In this document: piece by piece, positions 1 through 10,035 of the stretch | Layout: each line of letters starts with the position of its first letter | Numbering within the stretch: the first letter of the stretch is position 1 | DNA from: an uncultured Bacteroidota bacterium | Lineage (GTDB): Bacteria > Bacteroidota > Bacteroidia > Bacteroidales > UBA12077 | Direction: 5' to 3' | Length of the DNA stretch: 36,269 nt | Assembly (NCBI GenBank): GCA_913055895.1 | Contig: CAJXLE010000007.1 | Span: 1 to 36,269, forward strand | Made by a program: the position numbers and the translations under genes | Notes under the pieces: generated by a model | The model's database searches: none | The model's input: only the letters and a program-made list of their open reading frames with translations | Told to the model about the DNA's origin: nothing

Positions 1-3000
1 CCTCAAGCTCTTGAAGCCGGTGACCGTGGATATTTCAAAAAACTATACGGTTACCCTGATGCCGGCTGATAAGAGAGGAAAGAAAGATAAAAAGGCTACC
101 TATCTGAATTTTGACTGTGAGGGTTTCCGTGATGTTCAGGCCTACGGCATGGTTAAGTTTTCGAGGAATCTGGTTAAACCCATGAACAAGAACGGTAAGG
201 TCAGTCAGCAGGATACTCTGGCGGCTACTTTTTCAACCGCTTTTAAGAACTGGGATAATTGGGTAGCCAAACTGGATTTTTCTTCCCTGCCTGCCGGAGT
301 GAACGCTACCAAAAAGCTGGCAACCCAAAAGTTCGGTTATGTCAAGCTGCCCGGTTATACCTTCAACGTTCAAACGGCTTACCTGGATCATTCCTCCAAA
401 GAAGATATGTTCAAGAAGGCCGGCGGCGGGAGTAGTCCGGCTGGTCTGAATGCAGGTGCCGGATGGCAGGGTGTATACCTGAGCAGCGCCGATGTATGGT
501 TGCCACAGTTCTTCAGCAAAAAGAAATCGAACACTAAAGGATCGGGCGGCAGTTCATCCCAGAACTCTTCCGGAAAAAATGACCGCATACGCATCACCGG
601 CGATCAGCTGGCCATTGGTGCGGGCGGTGTGAGCGGTCACATCTTTGCCACCGATCTGATCGACCAGGGGTCCCTGGACAACATGCCGGTCTCCATCGAT
701 ACCCTGGATGTGAAGGTAGAAAAGAACATGCTCAGGACGGCCAGGATGACCGGTGGATTGACCATCCCTTCTTTTAAAGATCCACTGGGTTATGAGGCCG
801 ATATCACCTATGTCAACCAGCAGGCCTCCTACAACTTTTTCCTGGAGACCAGGAACACCATGCGGATTCCCATGTGGCTGGTTACGGCCAACCTGAATCC
901 CAACTCTAGGGTTACTCTGAACATCCAGGGCAACAACGTGGATTTTCAGGCGGTGCTTAATGGTAAGTTTTCTTTCGACCGCAGCCTTGGTAAAGTGCCA
1001 GGTGTTGCTATGAATGATCTCAGGTTTCAAAATTTTAAAATTACCAACCGCGATCCGTACCTGGACATCAACAATTTCGGCATTAATACCAACGCAAAAG
1101 CCCCGAAAGTAGTGGGATACCCAACCGACCTGAAAAATATCGATGTTCAGTTCGGTCAGCAAAAATACTATGCCAACCTGGGTTTTGATCTGCGCTTCAA
1201 CCTTTCCAAAGGGCTGAACCAGGTCTCCGGTGAATCGGAAGTAAGGCTTTACAGTGAGATCAGAACCAATCAGAATCAAGGTGGAACGTCTATCCCGGAA
1301 TTCAAATTCAAGCGGGCCGAGATTGACTCCATCAAGCTGAACGCCCAGTTTGGGCCCATGAAGATACTGGGTTCGCTCAACATGTACAAGAACGATCCCA
1401 CCTTTGGAATGGGCTTTGACGGCGACCTGGAAATGAATGTGTTCGGCACCCAAAACTTTAAAGGCAATGCCCTTTTCGGGCGCAAGATGCAGGCCAACAA
1501 CCAGGAGCTTCGTTACTGGTATGTCGACGGCATGGCCACGTTTTATCCCATGGGGATCCCTTTTGCCAAACCCCTGGCTTTTTATGGTTTTGGCGGAGGG
1601 GCCTATTTCAACCTGGTCCAGAAATCGCAGGTGAGCTCCTCCAAACTCAAGAGCAAGTCGCTTACTCAGAATCCCAACGTGCGCCAGCGCTACAAACCCC
1701 AGAAGAACACCCTGGGCATGAAAGCCTCTACGGTTATCGGCCTGGAAGGTGAGCCTTTCATTCTGAATGCCGATGCCACCCTGGAGGCAGCCTTCAGGCG
1801 CAATCCTTTTGGTGTGAAATCCCTGGGCTTCACCGGCGATGCCTATGCCCTGACCGGGGTCCGCAAAAGGGGCAACGCTCCGGTCAAAGGCTCTGTTTCC
1901 GCCGAATATTTGAACAACATCTTTGATTTTCAATCTTCTTTCGATGTGCGCATACCTTACGGAACGCCAGTGGTAAAAGCCAACGGCGACCTGCGTTTTC
2001 ACCTGAATGGCAATACCAATTACTGGTACCTTCATTTTGGAACTCCCAACAACCGGGTAGGCTATTCGCTGGGTCTTGGAAAGCTTCAAATCGCTAAGTC
2101 TTCGGGCTATTTAATGGCCGGGGAGAAACTTCCTTCGCCCAGCATACCCAATAAGATCAGCAATTACCTGGGTGGATATACTTCCAGCCTGAACCAGGCG
2201 AACCTGGTGGGCAAAGGATCCGGGGTAGCTGCCGGACTGAAGTTTGAATCCGGGTTTGATCTGGGTGGCAAAGTAGCCCGCGTAGAGGGCGACATCATTG
2301 CCGGTGCCGATATCACCCTGACCAAATATGATCCCTCGGTATTGTGCAATGGCAACAGCGACTTCGGACTGGATCGTTGGTATGCCATGGGCCAGGGTTA
2401 TTTCTACGGCAACCTGGGCTTTTTCGTTGCCCAAAAGGAGATCCTGGGCACCACAGCAGGATCGGTGGTTGAAGTCGGCCTGCCCGATCCGGTGGGCGTA
2501 AAAGGTCAGATTAAGGCCGACCTGGTCGTTCTTGGCAAGTCGCTGGTCTTTAATCAGAAATTCACCATGGGCAGTATCTGCGATTTTAATGTGAAAGGGG
2601 GCGGATCGGTTTCGGTCAGCTCGCCTGTCGAAAGGATGCAGTTCATCTCTTCCGTCACACCCAAAGATCATCAGAAGGGCGTAGGGCTGTTTGTCGAGCC
2701 CACCATCACCTTTAACCGGGGTATCTACCACGATTCTAAGATGAGTTTTACCTACTCCGATGGCAAAGGTGGAACGAAAAAAGCCACTTACCGCTTTGAT
2801 GTTTCCTATACCTGGGAGAAAGAATATCAGCCGGGCAGATGGACCGATATCTACCGGAACCTGGATGATCAGATCATGGAAGACTACGACAGGAATAGCG
2901 AGATGCTTACTCTGACGCTCAAAGAGAATGTGGGTTCGTTGGCTTCCAGGGATTACCGGAAAATTATGCTGGAAGGCAATACCCGTTACCGGTTGAAAGC

Positions 3001-4354
3001 CACCGTGACGGTTGAAGAAAAAACAGGGCCCAATACCTGGAAAACCGCAACCTATAACGTGGATTCCTTGAAAGGCCAAAAGATTCAGCATGTGGAAACC
3101 CATACCTTTACCACCGGCGGCACACCGAAAAGCATTCCGGAACAGCAGGTGGTGGATATTATTCCTACTCCCCGTCGCCGTTATTTCACTCAGGATGATT
3201 ATGATGAGGGATTCATGCGGTTTAATACCGATATCTCCGCTGTCTGGGACAGCCTGGAGACCGAGGGCTATGATCTGAAAGCCCGTTTTGAACCGATCAA
3301 CAGCAGCGGCACTGAGGATGAGATCCTTCAGAGTGTTCGAAAAACCAATGATGGGCGACTGGTAAAATATGATATCCCTACCCTGGAGCAGCAAACCATT
3401 TATCGGCTGGAGCTTATCGCCACACCGCCTGAAGAAGAATCCTCTCAATCGGGTGGCCTGACCGGCAAGGATAAGAGCCCGGGTAAGAGCATCTGGGGGG
3501 ATGACGACTCCGATAAACCGGTTACCAAAATGGCCGGAAAGGCGCAAGAAGGCGCCAAAAGCATGGGAAGGCGCCTGAACACGGAGGTGCTGTATACCAG
3601 CTATTTTCGCACCAGCCAGTTCAATACCATGAAGGCCAAGATCAACGCCTTATCGGCAGGTAACAGCAAGGTCGTTTCCAAACAGGCCAACCGGGCCAAA
3701 CAACCTCACCTGGAAAAATTCAACACCTACGATGTGGTTCAGATAACCCTTAAGGGGCCGGAACCGTTTGGCTATTATGATCTTCAGCCTGCCAATTCGC
3801 GCAATGCTTCGCATGTGGATGTTGAGACACCCAACAGCAAAAGTCAGTGGCAGCTGAAGATGGAAAAAATGATCGATGGGGATGATTTCTGTATCAGTGC
3901 CCCTGGCCGGATAACCCCCGCCATGCGATTGCCCGCTTATGATATCGACTCCTGGGCTTTTGCAGAAAAATCGCCTTCTGCCGTCTGGTCTGCCTCGGGA
4001 GGCAGCAGTTACAAGCATGTGGACAGCCCTCTGAGCGATTCCGAAGTGGGCATCGACCAGTCATCAGGCAACAGCAATGACAATACCTATTTCCTTTTGC
4101 CTGTTGATTTCCAGTCGGGCGGACAGCAAAACAACCAGGATGTGCTGACTGTTAGTCATATGGATGATTACCGGGGCAGGCTGAACCACGAAAAGCTCCG
4201 TGAATGCCCCAACTTCCAGTCGGAAAATCCTGGCTTGAGCCCTTATCCTGCTATTCAACAAGGAACAAAAATAAATATGGAAATTCAGGGAGCTGTGGGA
4301 ACCAAGATCCAGGGCAGTGGAGCCCAAAATTTCACCATAACTCTAAGTCCCTGA
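1..4354 (+). CDS. Very large beta-rich, probably extracytoplasmic protein of unknown family (5'-truncated by window edge)
   Basis: Open frame from the window edge (frame open through bases 2-10, the ORF track start is a TTG) to a stop at 4354. About 1450 aa, Gly/Ser-rich linker (KGSGGSSSQNSSGKN), alternating polar/hydrophobic beta-like segments, no motif I recognise. Confidence 0.85.
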   Translation, partial: LKLLKPVTVDISKNYTVTLMPADKRGKKDKKATYLNFDCEGFRDVQAYGMVKFSRNLVKPMNKNGKVSQQDTLAATFSTAFKNWDNWVAKLDFSSLPAGVNATKKLATQKFGYVKLPGYTFNVQTAYLDHSSKEDMFKKAGGGSSPAGLNAGAGWQGVYLSSADVWLPQFFSKKKSNTKGSGGSSSQNSSGKNDRIRITGDQLAIGAGGVSGHIFATDLIDQGSLDNMPVSIDTLDVKVEKNMLRTARMTGGLTIPSFKDPLGYEADITYVNQQASYNFFLETRNTMRIPMWLVTANLNPNSRVTLNIQGNNVDFQAVLNGKFSFDRSLGKVPGVAMNDLRFQNFKITNRDPYLDINNFGINTNAKAPKVVGYPTDLKNIDVQFGQQKYYANLGFDLRFNLSKGLNQVSGESEVRLYSEIRTNQNQGGTSIPEFKFKRAEIDSIKLNAQFGPMKILGSLNMYKNDPTFGMGFDGDLEMNVFGTQNFKGNALFGRKMQANNQELRYWYVDGMATFYPMGIPFAKPLAFYGFGGGAYFNLVQKSQVSSSKLKSKSLTQNPNVRQRYKPQKNTLGMKASTVIGLEGEPFILNADATLEAAFRRNPFGVKSLGFTGDAYALTGVRKRGNAPVKGSVSAEYLNNIFDFQSSFDVRIPYGTPVVKANGDLRFHLNGNTNYWYLHFGTPNNRVGYSLGLGKLQIAKSSGYLMAGEKLPSPSIPNKISNYLGGYTSSLNQANLVGKGSGVAAGLKFESGFDLGGKVARVEGDIIAGADITLTKYDPSVLCNGNSDFGLDRWYAMGQGYFYGNLGFFVAQKEILGTTAGSVVEVGLPDPVGVKGQIKADLVVLGKSLVFNQKFTMGSICDFNVKGGGSVSVSSPVERMQFISSVTPKDHQKGVGLFVEPTITFNRGIYHDSKMSFTYSDGKGGTKKATYRFDVSYTWEKEYQPGRWTDIYRNLDDQIMEDYDRNSEMLTLTLKENVGSLASRDYRKIMLEGNTRYRLKATVTVEEKTGPNTWKTATYNVDSLKGQKIQHVETHTFTTGGTPKSIPEQQVVDIIPTPRRRYFTQDDYDEGFMRFNTDISAVWDSLETEGYDLKARFEPINSSGTEDEILQSVRKTNDGRLVKYDIPTLEQQTIYRLELIATPPEEESSQSGGLTGKDKSPGKSIWGDDDSDKPVTKMAGKAQEGAKSMGRRLNTEVLYTSYFRTSQFNTMKAKINALSAGNSKVVSKQANRAKQPHLEKFNTYDVVQITLKGPEPFGYYDLQPANSRNASHVDVETPNSKSQWQLKMEKMIDGDDFCISAPGRITPAMRLPAYDIDSWAFAEKSPSAVWSASGGSSYKHVDSPLSDSEVGIDQSSGNSNDNTYFLLPVDFQSGGQQNNQDVLTVSHMDDYRGRLNHEKLRECPNFQSENPGLSPYPAIQQGTKINMEIQGAVGTKIQGSGAQNFTITLSP

Positions 4355-4395
4355 TATAAATCGAATTTTATTTGAAACCATTGATTAAAAATAAG

Positions 4396-6525
4396 ATGAC
4401 CATGCGATATTTCACCACAATTTTCATCCTTTTGCTTTTAGGTGGCTGGAGCACATTACCTGCACAGCAAACCCGTCCGGACCTGCCGGAGGAACTGCAG
4501 CAGGATACCGGCAATACCGGTGATAACAGCCTGGGAATTAAAATTCGTAAGCATCAGGGGGATGTACTGATCAAGATCGTCCCCCGTCAAACCGATGCCT
4601 TCATGCATTTCAAAGAAAGCGGCTGGTTGCTGGAGCGGGCTACAATCCGGGAAGGCGACACCAGTGATTTTGAGCAGCTGAATGATGAACCCATCCAACC
4701 TGCTTCAAAAGAAAGGTGGCAGCAGATGGCACAAAGCAATCAGGCCGCCGGAGCCATCCTGGAGGTATTATACCCGGATGTGCCCGATGAGCAGCCCCAA
4801 ACGTTTATGGGGCAGCTGGAATCTCATGATGAACTGAACAACCGGCATTTTTTCTATCTTTTTCTTTCTGCCGACAGCCGGTCTGTTTCGAAGGCTTCCG
4901 GGTTGGAGTTCAAGGATGAATCGGCAGAACGTGGGGCAGAGTATGTATACCGGGCCTTCATCGATGGTTTTGAAGATACCACCGGTCACAGCGGTACCAA
5001 AATTGCAGCGTTGTCCTTCATCCCAGAGCAATACAGAGCTCCTGAACTGGAAGGAGGAAGCCTGGATTCTGCTGCCTTGCTGACGTGGAATCACACCAAT
5101 TACGATCAGGTTTTTGTTTCTTATGATCTGGAAAGATCTCAGGACGGGGAAGGCTACCGGCAGATCACCGATGTGCCGCTGGTGTATAATCAGCAGACCC
5201 GCCCTTCCGATACTGCAGAGGGAAACATGTACCATGTGGATTCACTCGATCAGAATGGCGTGAGCCATCAATATCGGTTGGTGGCCCATGATTATTTCGG
5301 CCTGTCCTCCGAGCCTTCCAATGAAGTAGAGGTGGAAGGACGTGACCAGACGCCGCCGCCTGCTCCGGTCAGGCTGCGCGCCCAACCCACCAGCCAGGGT
5401 GTTGAGGTAGTTTGGAAGTATCCCGGGGCTCCTGACGACCTGGCCGGGTTCTATGTGGTGCGCTCGGGCCGTTCCCTGAGTGGCCCCTTTAACCGGTTGC
5501 ACAACGAGTTGTTGTCGCCCGATCGGATGCATTATACCGATGAATCCGCATCCACCGGGAATGGGCGCTATTATGCCGTTGCCGCTTTTGATGAGGCCGG
5601 CAACTACCGGATGAGCCGGGGAGTCAGTGCCGCCGTGCGAGATACCGTACCTCCCCAAGCCCCCGATGGGTTGGAGGCCCGACTCGATTCTTCCCGCGGT
5701 CTGGTAGCCCTGAGATGGGACCTGGGAGAAACCGACGATATTACCGGTTATCGGGTGTTTCGCTCCGTCAACCGGGATTACGAATTCATCCAGGTGACCG
5801 ATACCCCAACGGTCTATAACGGTTTTGTGGATACACTCAACCTGGCTTCTCTCGACAGCAAGATCTTTTATAAGGTGGTGGCCGTGGACGATCAGTATAA
5901 CCATTCGGGGTTTTCCGATGTTTTAGAGGTCAGCCGTCCCGACACCATCGCACCCACCAAGGCCTTGCTCACCAGGGCCGATTATAGCCAGGGCAGGGTG
6001 CACCTGCAGTGGGAGCCCAGTTCCAGCCGGGATGTGGAAAAGCAATACCTGATGGTTCGAAGTCAGGGTCAACAACCCTGGCGCGTCCTGGATTCGCTCC
6101 AGGGCAGTGAAAATGAATATTCAACGCCTTGGCCCGATACAACCAGATCCTGGCAATTGGCCATCCAAACGGTCGATGACAATGGACTGCGTTCTGGTTT
6201 GTCCAATATTCAAAAGGTAGTGGTGGAGGATTACAACGCTTTTCCCTCCCTGGCATCCCTGGAGGCAAATGAATCCGGGGAAGAAGGGGTGAAACTCAGC
6301 TGGAATCAACCCAACCAACAAACCGAATACCGGGTTTTGATTTATCGTGCTCAGGGAGAAGAGACGCCATTGCTTCATGAATCCATCGACGCCGGAAAAT
6401 CAGAATATACCGACACCGAAATTTCAAGGGATACCATCTACCAATACCAGGTAGCACTAAAAAGAAAATCCGACGGGGTGGTCTCGCAACGGAGTGAATC
6501 TGTACGCATAGACCTGGGCCGGTGA
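4396..6525 (+). CDS. Secreted protein with about five fibronectin type III-like domains
   Basis: ATG at 4396 gives MTMRYFTTIFILLLLGGWSTLPAQQ, a signal peptide. Repeated FN3-like blocks follow (PPPAPVRLRAQPTSQGVEVVWKYPG..LAGFYVVRS; PPQAPDGLEARLDSSRGLVALRWDL..ITGYRVFRS). The ORF track uses an upstream TTG at 4372. Confidence 0.88.
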   Translation: MTMRYFTTIFILLLLGGWSTLPAQQTRPDLPEELQQDTGNTGDNSLGIKIRKHQGDVLIKIVPRQTDAFMHFKESGWLLERATIREGDTSDFEQLNDEPIQPASKERWQQMAQSNQAAGAILEVLYPDVPDEQPQTFMGQLESHDELNNRHFFYLFLSADSRSVSKASGLEFKDESAERGAEYVYRAFIDGFEDTTGHSGTKIAALSFIPEQYRAPELEGGSLDSAALLTWNHTNYDQVFVSYDLERSQDGEGYRQITDVPLVYNQQTRPSDTAEGNMYHVDSLDQNGVSHQYRLVAHDYFGLSSEPSNEVEVEGRDQTPPPAPVRLRAQPTSQGVEVVWKYPGAPDDLAGFYVVRSGRSLSGPFNRLHNELLSPDRMHYTDESASTGNGRYYAVAAFDEAGNYRMSRGVSAAVRDTVPPQAPDGLEARLDSSRGLVALRWDLGETDDITGYRVFRSVNRDYEFIQVTDTPTVYNGFVDTLNLASLDSKIFYKVVAVDDQYNHSGFSDVLEVSRPDTIAPTKALLTRADYSQGRVHLQWEPSSSRDVEKQYLMVRSQGQQPWRVLDSLQGSENEYSTPWPDTTRSWQLAIQTVDDNGLRSGLSNIQKVVVEDYNAFPSLASLEANESGEEGVKLSWNQPNQQTEYRVLIYRAQGEETPLLHESIDAGKSEYTDTEISRDTIYQYQVALKRKSDGVVSQRSESVRIDLGR

Positions 6526-6766
6526 AGCTTAGATTTGTACCGGCTAATAACTAAAAATGGACAGAAGAGCGAATGGATTGTTTTTTACCTTGTATCCATT
6601 TTTTACAATACTTCCTTCACGCTGTTTTGTATCTTAAATCCACTTTTTTGGGCGGAGACTGAATGGATAATATCCGAGCTGCTCTAGCTATGGATCTATT
6701 AGGATAACGCTGCAACGCTTCTTTTTATCTGGCTCCATATAGGGCCAGATTTCAACTGGTAAAGAA

Positions 6767-7268
6767 ATGGCAAAATATGTATGTTGGCTGACTCTTTGGG
6801 CTGGTCTTTTTTTTTCATGAACCCGGTTTCGCGCAGAATGGCGGTACAATTAAGAATACAGTATACATTGAGGTTCTGGACAATGGAGATTTGTATTCGT
6901 TGAATTATGAGAGGAATATTGGACCAAATCTGTACGGACGGATGGGATTTGGGTATTGGAGTTCGGGTTTTATGGGCCCTGAGACATCTGTCACCACGCT
7001 TCCTTTTATGTTACATTAGATCCGGGGGGATCATCATAACCATTTTGAGGTTGGGCTGGGATGGGTGATGGGTGCCATCAGCGGGACCGAGCAAACCAAT
7101 TCGATTTTCAACGTAACTTCTTTCCTGGGATATCGCTATCAGGCACCTACTAAGGGAATCATATTAAGAATCGGGTTTACCCCTTTTTACTCGCTGGATA
7201 AAAGGGCCAATTATCCGGGAGATACATTTTTTCCTTCAGCAGGGATGGGAGTAGGATATCATTTCTAA
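6767..7268 (+). pseudogene. Remnant of a small outer-membrane beta-barrel-like protein
   Basis: ATG at 6767 starts MAKYVCWLTLWAGLFF. Removing one T from the T9 run at about 6807-6815 restores ...HEPGFAQNGGTIKNTVYIEVLDNGDLYSLNYERNIGPNLYGRMGFGYWSSGFMGPE...LPFMLH. An in-frame TAG at 7017-7019 is then followed by IRGDHHNHFEVGLGWVMGAISG...GVGYHF to a stop at 7268. Confidence 0.72.
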
Positions 7269-7344
7269 AAACCGGGATGGTTCCGCGACGTTTCGTCGGG
7301 CAGGCATCCACCCATCCACTCATTCACTCATCCACCCATTGTCT

Positions 7345-8499
7345 TTAGTCTGTTCTGAACCGTGGTATATCCTCGGGCAGGCGGGTCAGCAGCTCGTAGT
7401 TCATGCTGTTGTTCATATCGCTGAAGGAGCTGACCGTGATCGTATTGTTGCCCTGCCGGCCTATGAGCACCACTTCATCGTTGACCTGTACGTCGGGGAT
7501 GTCGGTGACGTCGATGACCATCATGTTCATGTTTACCGTGCCCACTACCGTGACCCGCTTGCCTTTGACCAGTACGTGTCCCAGGTTGCTCAGGTTCCGG
7601 CTGAATCCATAGCCATATCCCACGGGGACAACACCGATCAGGCTGTCGCGGTTGGTCAGGTAACTGGTCCCATAGCTCACATATTCGCCTTCCGGCACAT
7701 GGTTGACGCTCATAATCTTGCTCTTCCAGGAAAGCACCCTTTGGAGGGGATCCTTGGGAATCTCGCCATTTTTACGTAAATGAAGCATGCGGGTCTCCTC
7801 GCTGGGCCAGAAGCCATAGTTGGCGATGCCGATGCGCACCAGGTCGAGGGCTGAATCCGGAAAATTTAAAAGGGCTGCCGAACAGGCTATGTGGCGAAAG
7901 CGGGGTTTGAGACCAAAATTGTGAAACCAGGTGCACCTTTTGCGAAAACGCTCCAGCTGCTTGCCGGCCCGGTCGAAATTGGCCAGGTGCTCGGCACCGG
8001 CCAGGTGCGTGCAAATACCCTCGAGAAAAACAGTTTTGTCATTTTTGGTGAGGATCTCGGCTACCTCGGTCAGCTCGTGGGGCAAAAAACCGGTGCGGTG
8101 CATCCCCGTCTCCAGCTCTATATGGATCCGGGCCGGCTTGCTGGTTTTTTTGGCTGTTTTTTGCACCGCCCGCAGCCGTTCCATGGTGAAGACATAAAAA
8201 GATACGTCATGTTCAATGGCCCACTCCAGGTATTCATCATCGATAAAGCCCATGACCATGATCTCACAGTGCTCCTGTTTGATCTTATGGGCCCGCATGG
8301 CTTCATCGACGCTAAAGACAGCAAAATGATCGACGCCTGCCTCCTCAACCATGGGCAGGATGCTTTCAATGCCATGGCCGTATGCGTTTCCCTTGATCAC
8401 CATGGAATAGCGAACACCTGGCTTCAGCCTGCCCTTCAGGAATTGCAGGTTGTGGTTCAGGGCTTCTTTGCTTAGTTCAATGTAGGAAGTATGCAGCAT
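7345..8499 (-). CDS. alr: Alanine racemase
   Basis: PLP lysine motif VIKGNAYGHG, GICTHLAGAE, RIGIANYG, VPVGYGYGFSR and C-terminal YELLTRLPEDIPR; 384 aa. Confidence 0.93.
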   Translation of the reverse strand: MLHTSYIELSKEALNHNLQFLKGRLKPGVRYSMVIKGNAYGHGIESILPMVEEAGVDHFAVFSVDEAMRAHKIKQEHCEIMVMGFIDDEYLEWAIEHDVSFYVFTMERLRAVQKTAKKTSKPARIHIELETGMHRTGFLPHELTEVAEILTKNDKTVFLEGICTHLAGAEHLANFDRAGKQLERFRKRCTWFHNFGLKPRFRHIACSAALLNFPDSALDLVRIGIANYGFWPSEETRMLHLRKNGEIPKDPLQRVLSWKSKIMSVNHVPEGEYVSYGTSYLTNRDSLIGVVPVGYGYGFSRNLSNLGHVLVKGKRVTVVGTVNMNMMVIDVTDIPDVQVNDEVVLIGRQGNNTITVSSFSDMNNSMNYELLTRLPEDIPRFRTD

Positions 8500-8574
8500 A
8501 CGGATGATTTTAAACGCGGATTCAGGTGTCTAAACTAAGAAAGATCACCCAACTTATCAAATGGTTCAATCGAA

Positions 8575-9303
8575 TTATAACTGGGAAACCAGCAGGGCCA
8601 GAAATATGGCCATACCAAAGCTCAGAAGGGTGCCCACCAGCACATATTCCGATTGTTTGGTGTTGCGGAAGCGGAGAATGGATTTGGCTGCGATGATCAG
8701 TCCCACCGCACCGTACTGGCCAAAAAGAACCAAGATGAATGCCAGCAGCCGTTCGGTGATACCGATGAGCTTGCCCGCATTGGGCAATCCCCTGGAGTCT
8801 TCTTCCAGGGGTTCGCGGCCAGTATGATGGAAGGGTTCACCTGGGGCTTCAATATGGAAGATATCCAGGATATTTTTGATGATGATGTTGGCTGGTTTGA
8901 GGCATAAGAGGAGGGAGGAGGCGATGGCCAGGGTACGAAGGCTCACCTCAAAGGGCATGGTATATTCCAGATAATGATGGTAAGCGATGCTGATTCCGGC
9001 CAGTATCATGAGATGAATCAGCTGATCGGTGAAAAACCAGTTTTTATCTGTTCTGATTTTTATATTGCTTTTCAGCATATCCTGGCCCAGATGAAGGAGG
9101 GCGATCAACAGGGCAGCTACCCAGAAACCCGTATCGAAAGATAAAAGAAAGGAAAGACCAAAGACAATGAGTGTATGCCACATGTGATAATGGGTGAAGG
9201 ATCGGGATGCTTTCCGTTGGCTCCAGCGCTGTCCCTGAAATATAAAGTCCGCCAGTAAATGGGCTGTGAACTGTAATAGGAGCAGTTGATACAGTGCAAT
9301 CAT
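8575..9303 (-). CDS. DUF3307 family integral membrane protein
   Basis: Multi-TM protein with QFTAHLLADFIFQGQRW..K..SRSFTHYHMWHTLIVFG, typical of DUF3307. Overlaps the upstream SatD-like gene by 4 bp. Confidence 0.82.
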   Translation of the reverse strand: MIALYQLLLLQFTAHLLADFIFQGQRWSQRKASRSFTHYHMWHTLIVFGLSFLLSFDTGFWVAALLIALLHLGQDMLKSNIKIRTDKNWFFTDQLIHLMILAGISIAYHHYLEYTMPFEVSLRTLAIASSLLLCLKPANIIIKNILDIFHIEAPGEPFHHTGREPLEEDSRGLPNAGKLIGITERLLAFILVLFGQYGAVGLIIAAKSILRFRNTKQSEYVLVGTLLSFGMAIFLALLVSQL

Positions 9304-9989
9304 TGGATTCGGTTTTCAAAATGGTCTACGGCTGTTTTGATGGCAAGCCAACCGGCAGCTGTCGAATGTTCATTGATGGTCGAGCGGTATTTGTTGAGCT
9401 TTTCAGCGATGGCTCCCTCATCATAACCCATCAGCTTAAGATAAACTACCTGGCATTGCTTGGCGGTGCATTTGGATAGCAGGGTATCCAACAAGGCAAA
9501 TACCGGCTGGAACTGCTCTTCTGTTTCCGGCTCTGAAGCCCGGAAAAAAAGCGTCTTTTTGATGATGATGTTTTGCTTTCCGGAAGTATCCTGACTCTGT
9601 ATGGTCCGTCCCGATAATTGAATGGCCTCTCCATCGATGATCCCCGCTTGCGGATCGAAAGCCTCAAGCGGGGCAACAGCAGCCGCCAGTCTGGCACCAT
9701 GTTCCTTAAAAAGATGCAGGCGTTTGTCTTTAGTTGATCCTTCCGGTATGCCGAGTGACTTGATATAGGTTTTCAGCAGCAGGACCGTCCGTAATACCTG
9801 CCGCGGTTCCATGAATGCGCATTCAATGTGATCACCCTGTACAAGGCGTCCCAGGAAATTATCTTTCCCGAGCTGGTGGCTTAATTCAGATAACAAGCCT
9901 TGAATGGCTTCTTCAAGTTTTCTCTTGTCGTTGACTGTCAATGATGTATACGAGATGATATCTCCGGATATGGTTCCCCTGTTTATCAT
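9300..9989 (-). CDS. SatD family protein (cyclase-like N-terminal region plus C-terminal HTH)
   Basis: ATG at 9989 gives MINRGTISGDIISYTSL. C-terminal HTH-like segment CTAKQCQVVYLKLMGYDEGAIAEKLNKYRSTINEH. SatD + DUF3307 gene order. The ORF track extends to a TTG at 10019. Confidence 0.78.
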   Translation of the reverse strand: MINRGTISGDIISYTSLTVNDKRKLEEAIQGLLSELSHQLGKDNFLGRLVQGDHIECAFMEPRQVLRTVLLLKTYIKSLGIPEGSTKDKRLHLFKEHGARLAAAVAPLEAFDPQAGIIDGEAIQLSGRTIQSQDTSGKQNIIIKKTLFFRASEPETEEQFQPVFALLDTLLSKCTAKQCQVVYLKLMGYDEGAIAEKLNKYRSTINEHSTAAGWLAIKTAVDHFENRIQ

Positions 9990-10035
9990 GGTGTTTTCAT
10001 TCTTTTTATAAATATACAAAAAAAATCATGAATAA

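Noticed and set aside
554-2089. 511-aa minus-strand ORF opposite the large first gene
   Set aside because: Lies fully antisense to a coherent coding frame, low-complexity-like translation with no domain pattern; explained by codon bias.
2111-3547. 478-aa minus-strand ORF opposite the large first gene
   Set aside because: Same reason: shadow ORF antisense to a good coding frame.
7891-8475. 194-aa plus-strand ORF opposite alanine racemase
   Set aside because: Antisense to conserved racemase motifs.
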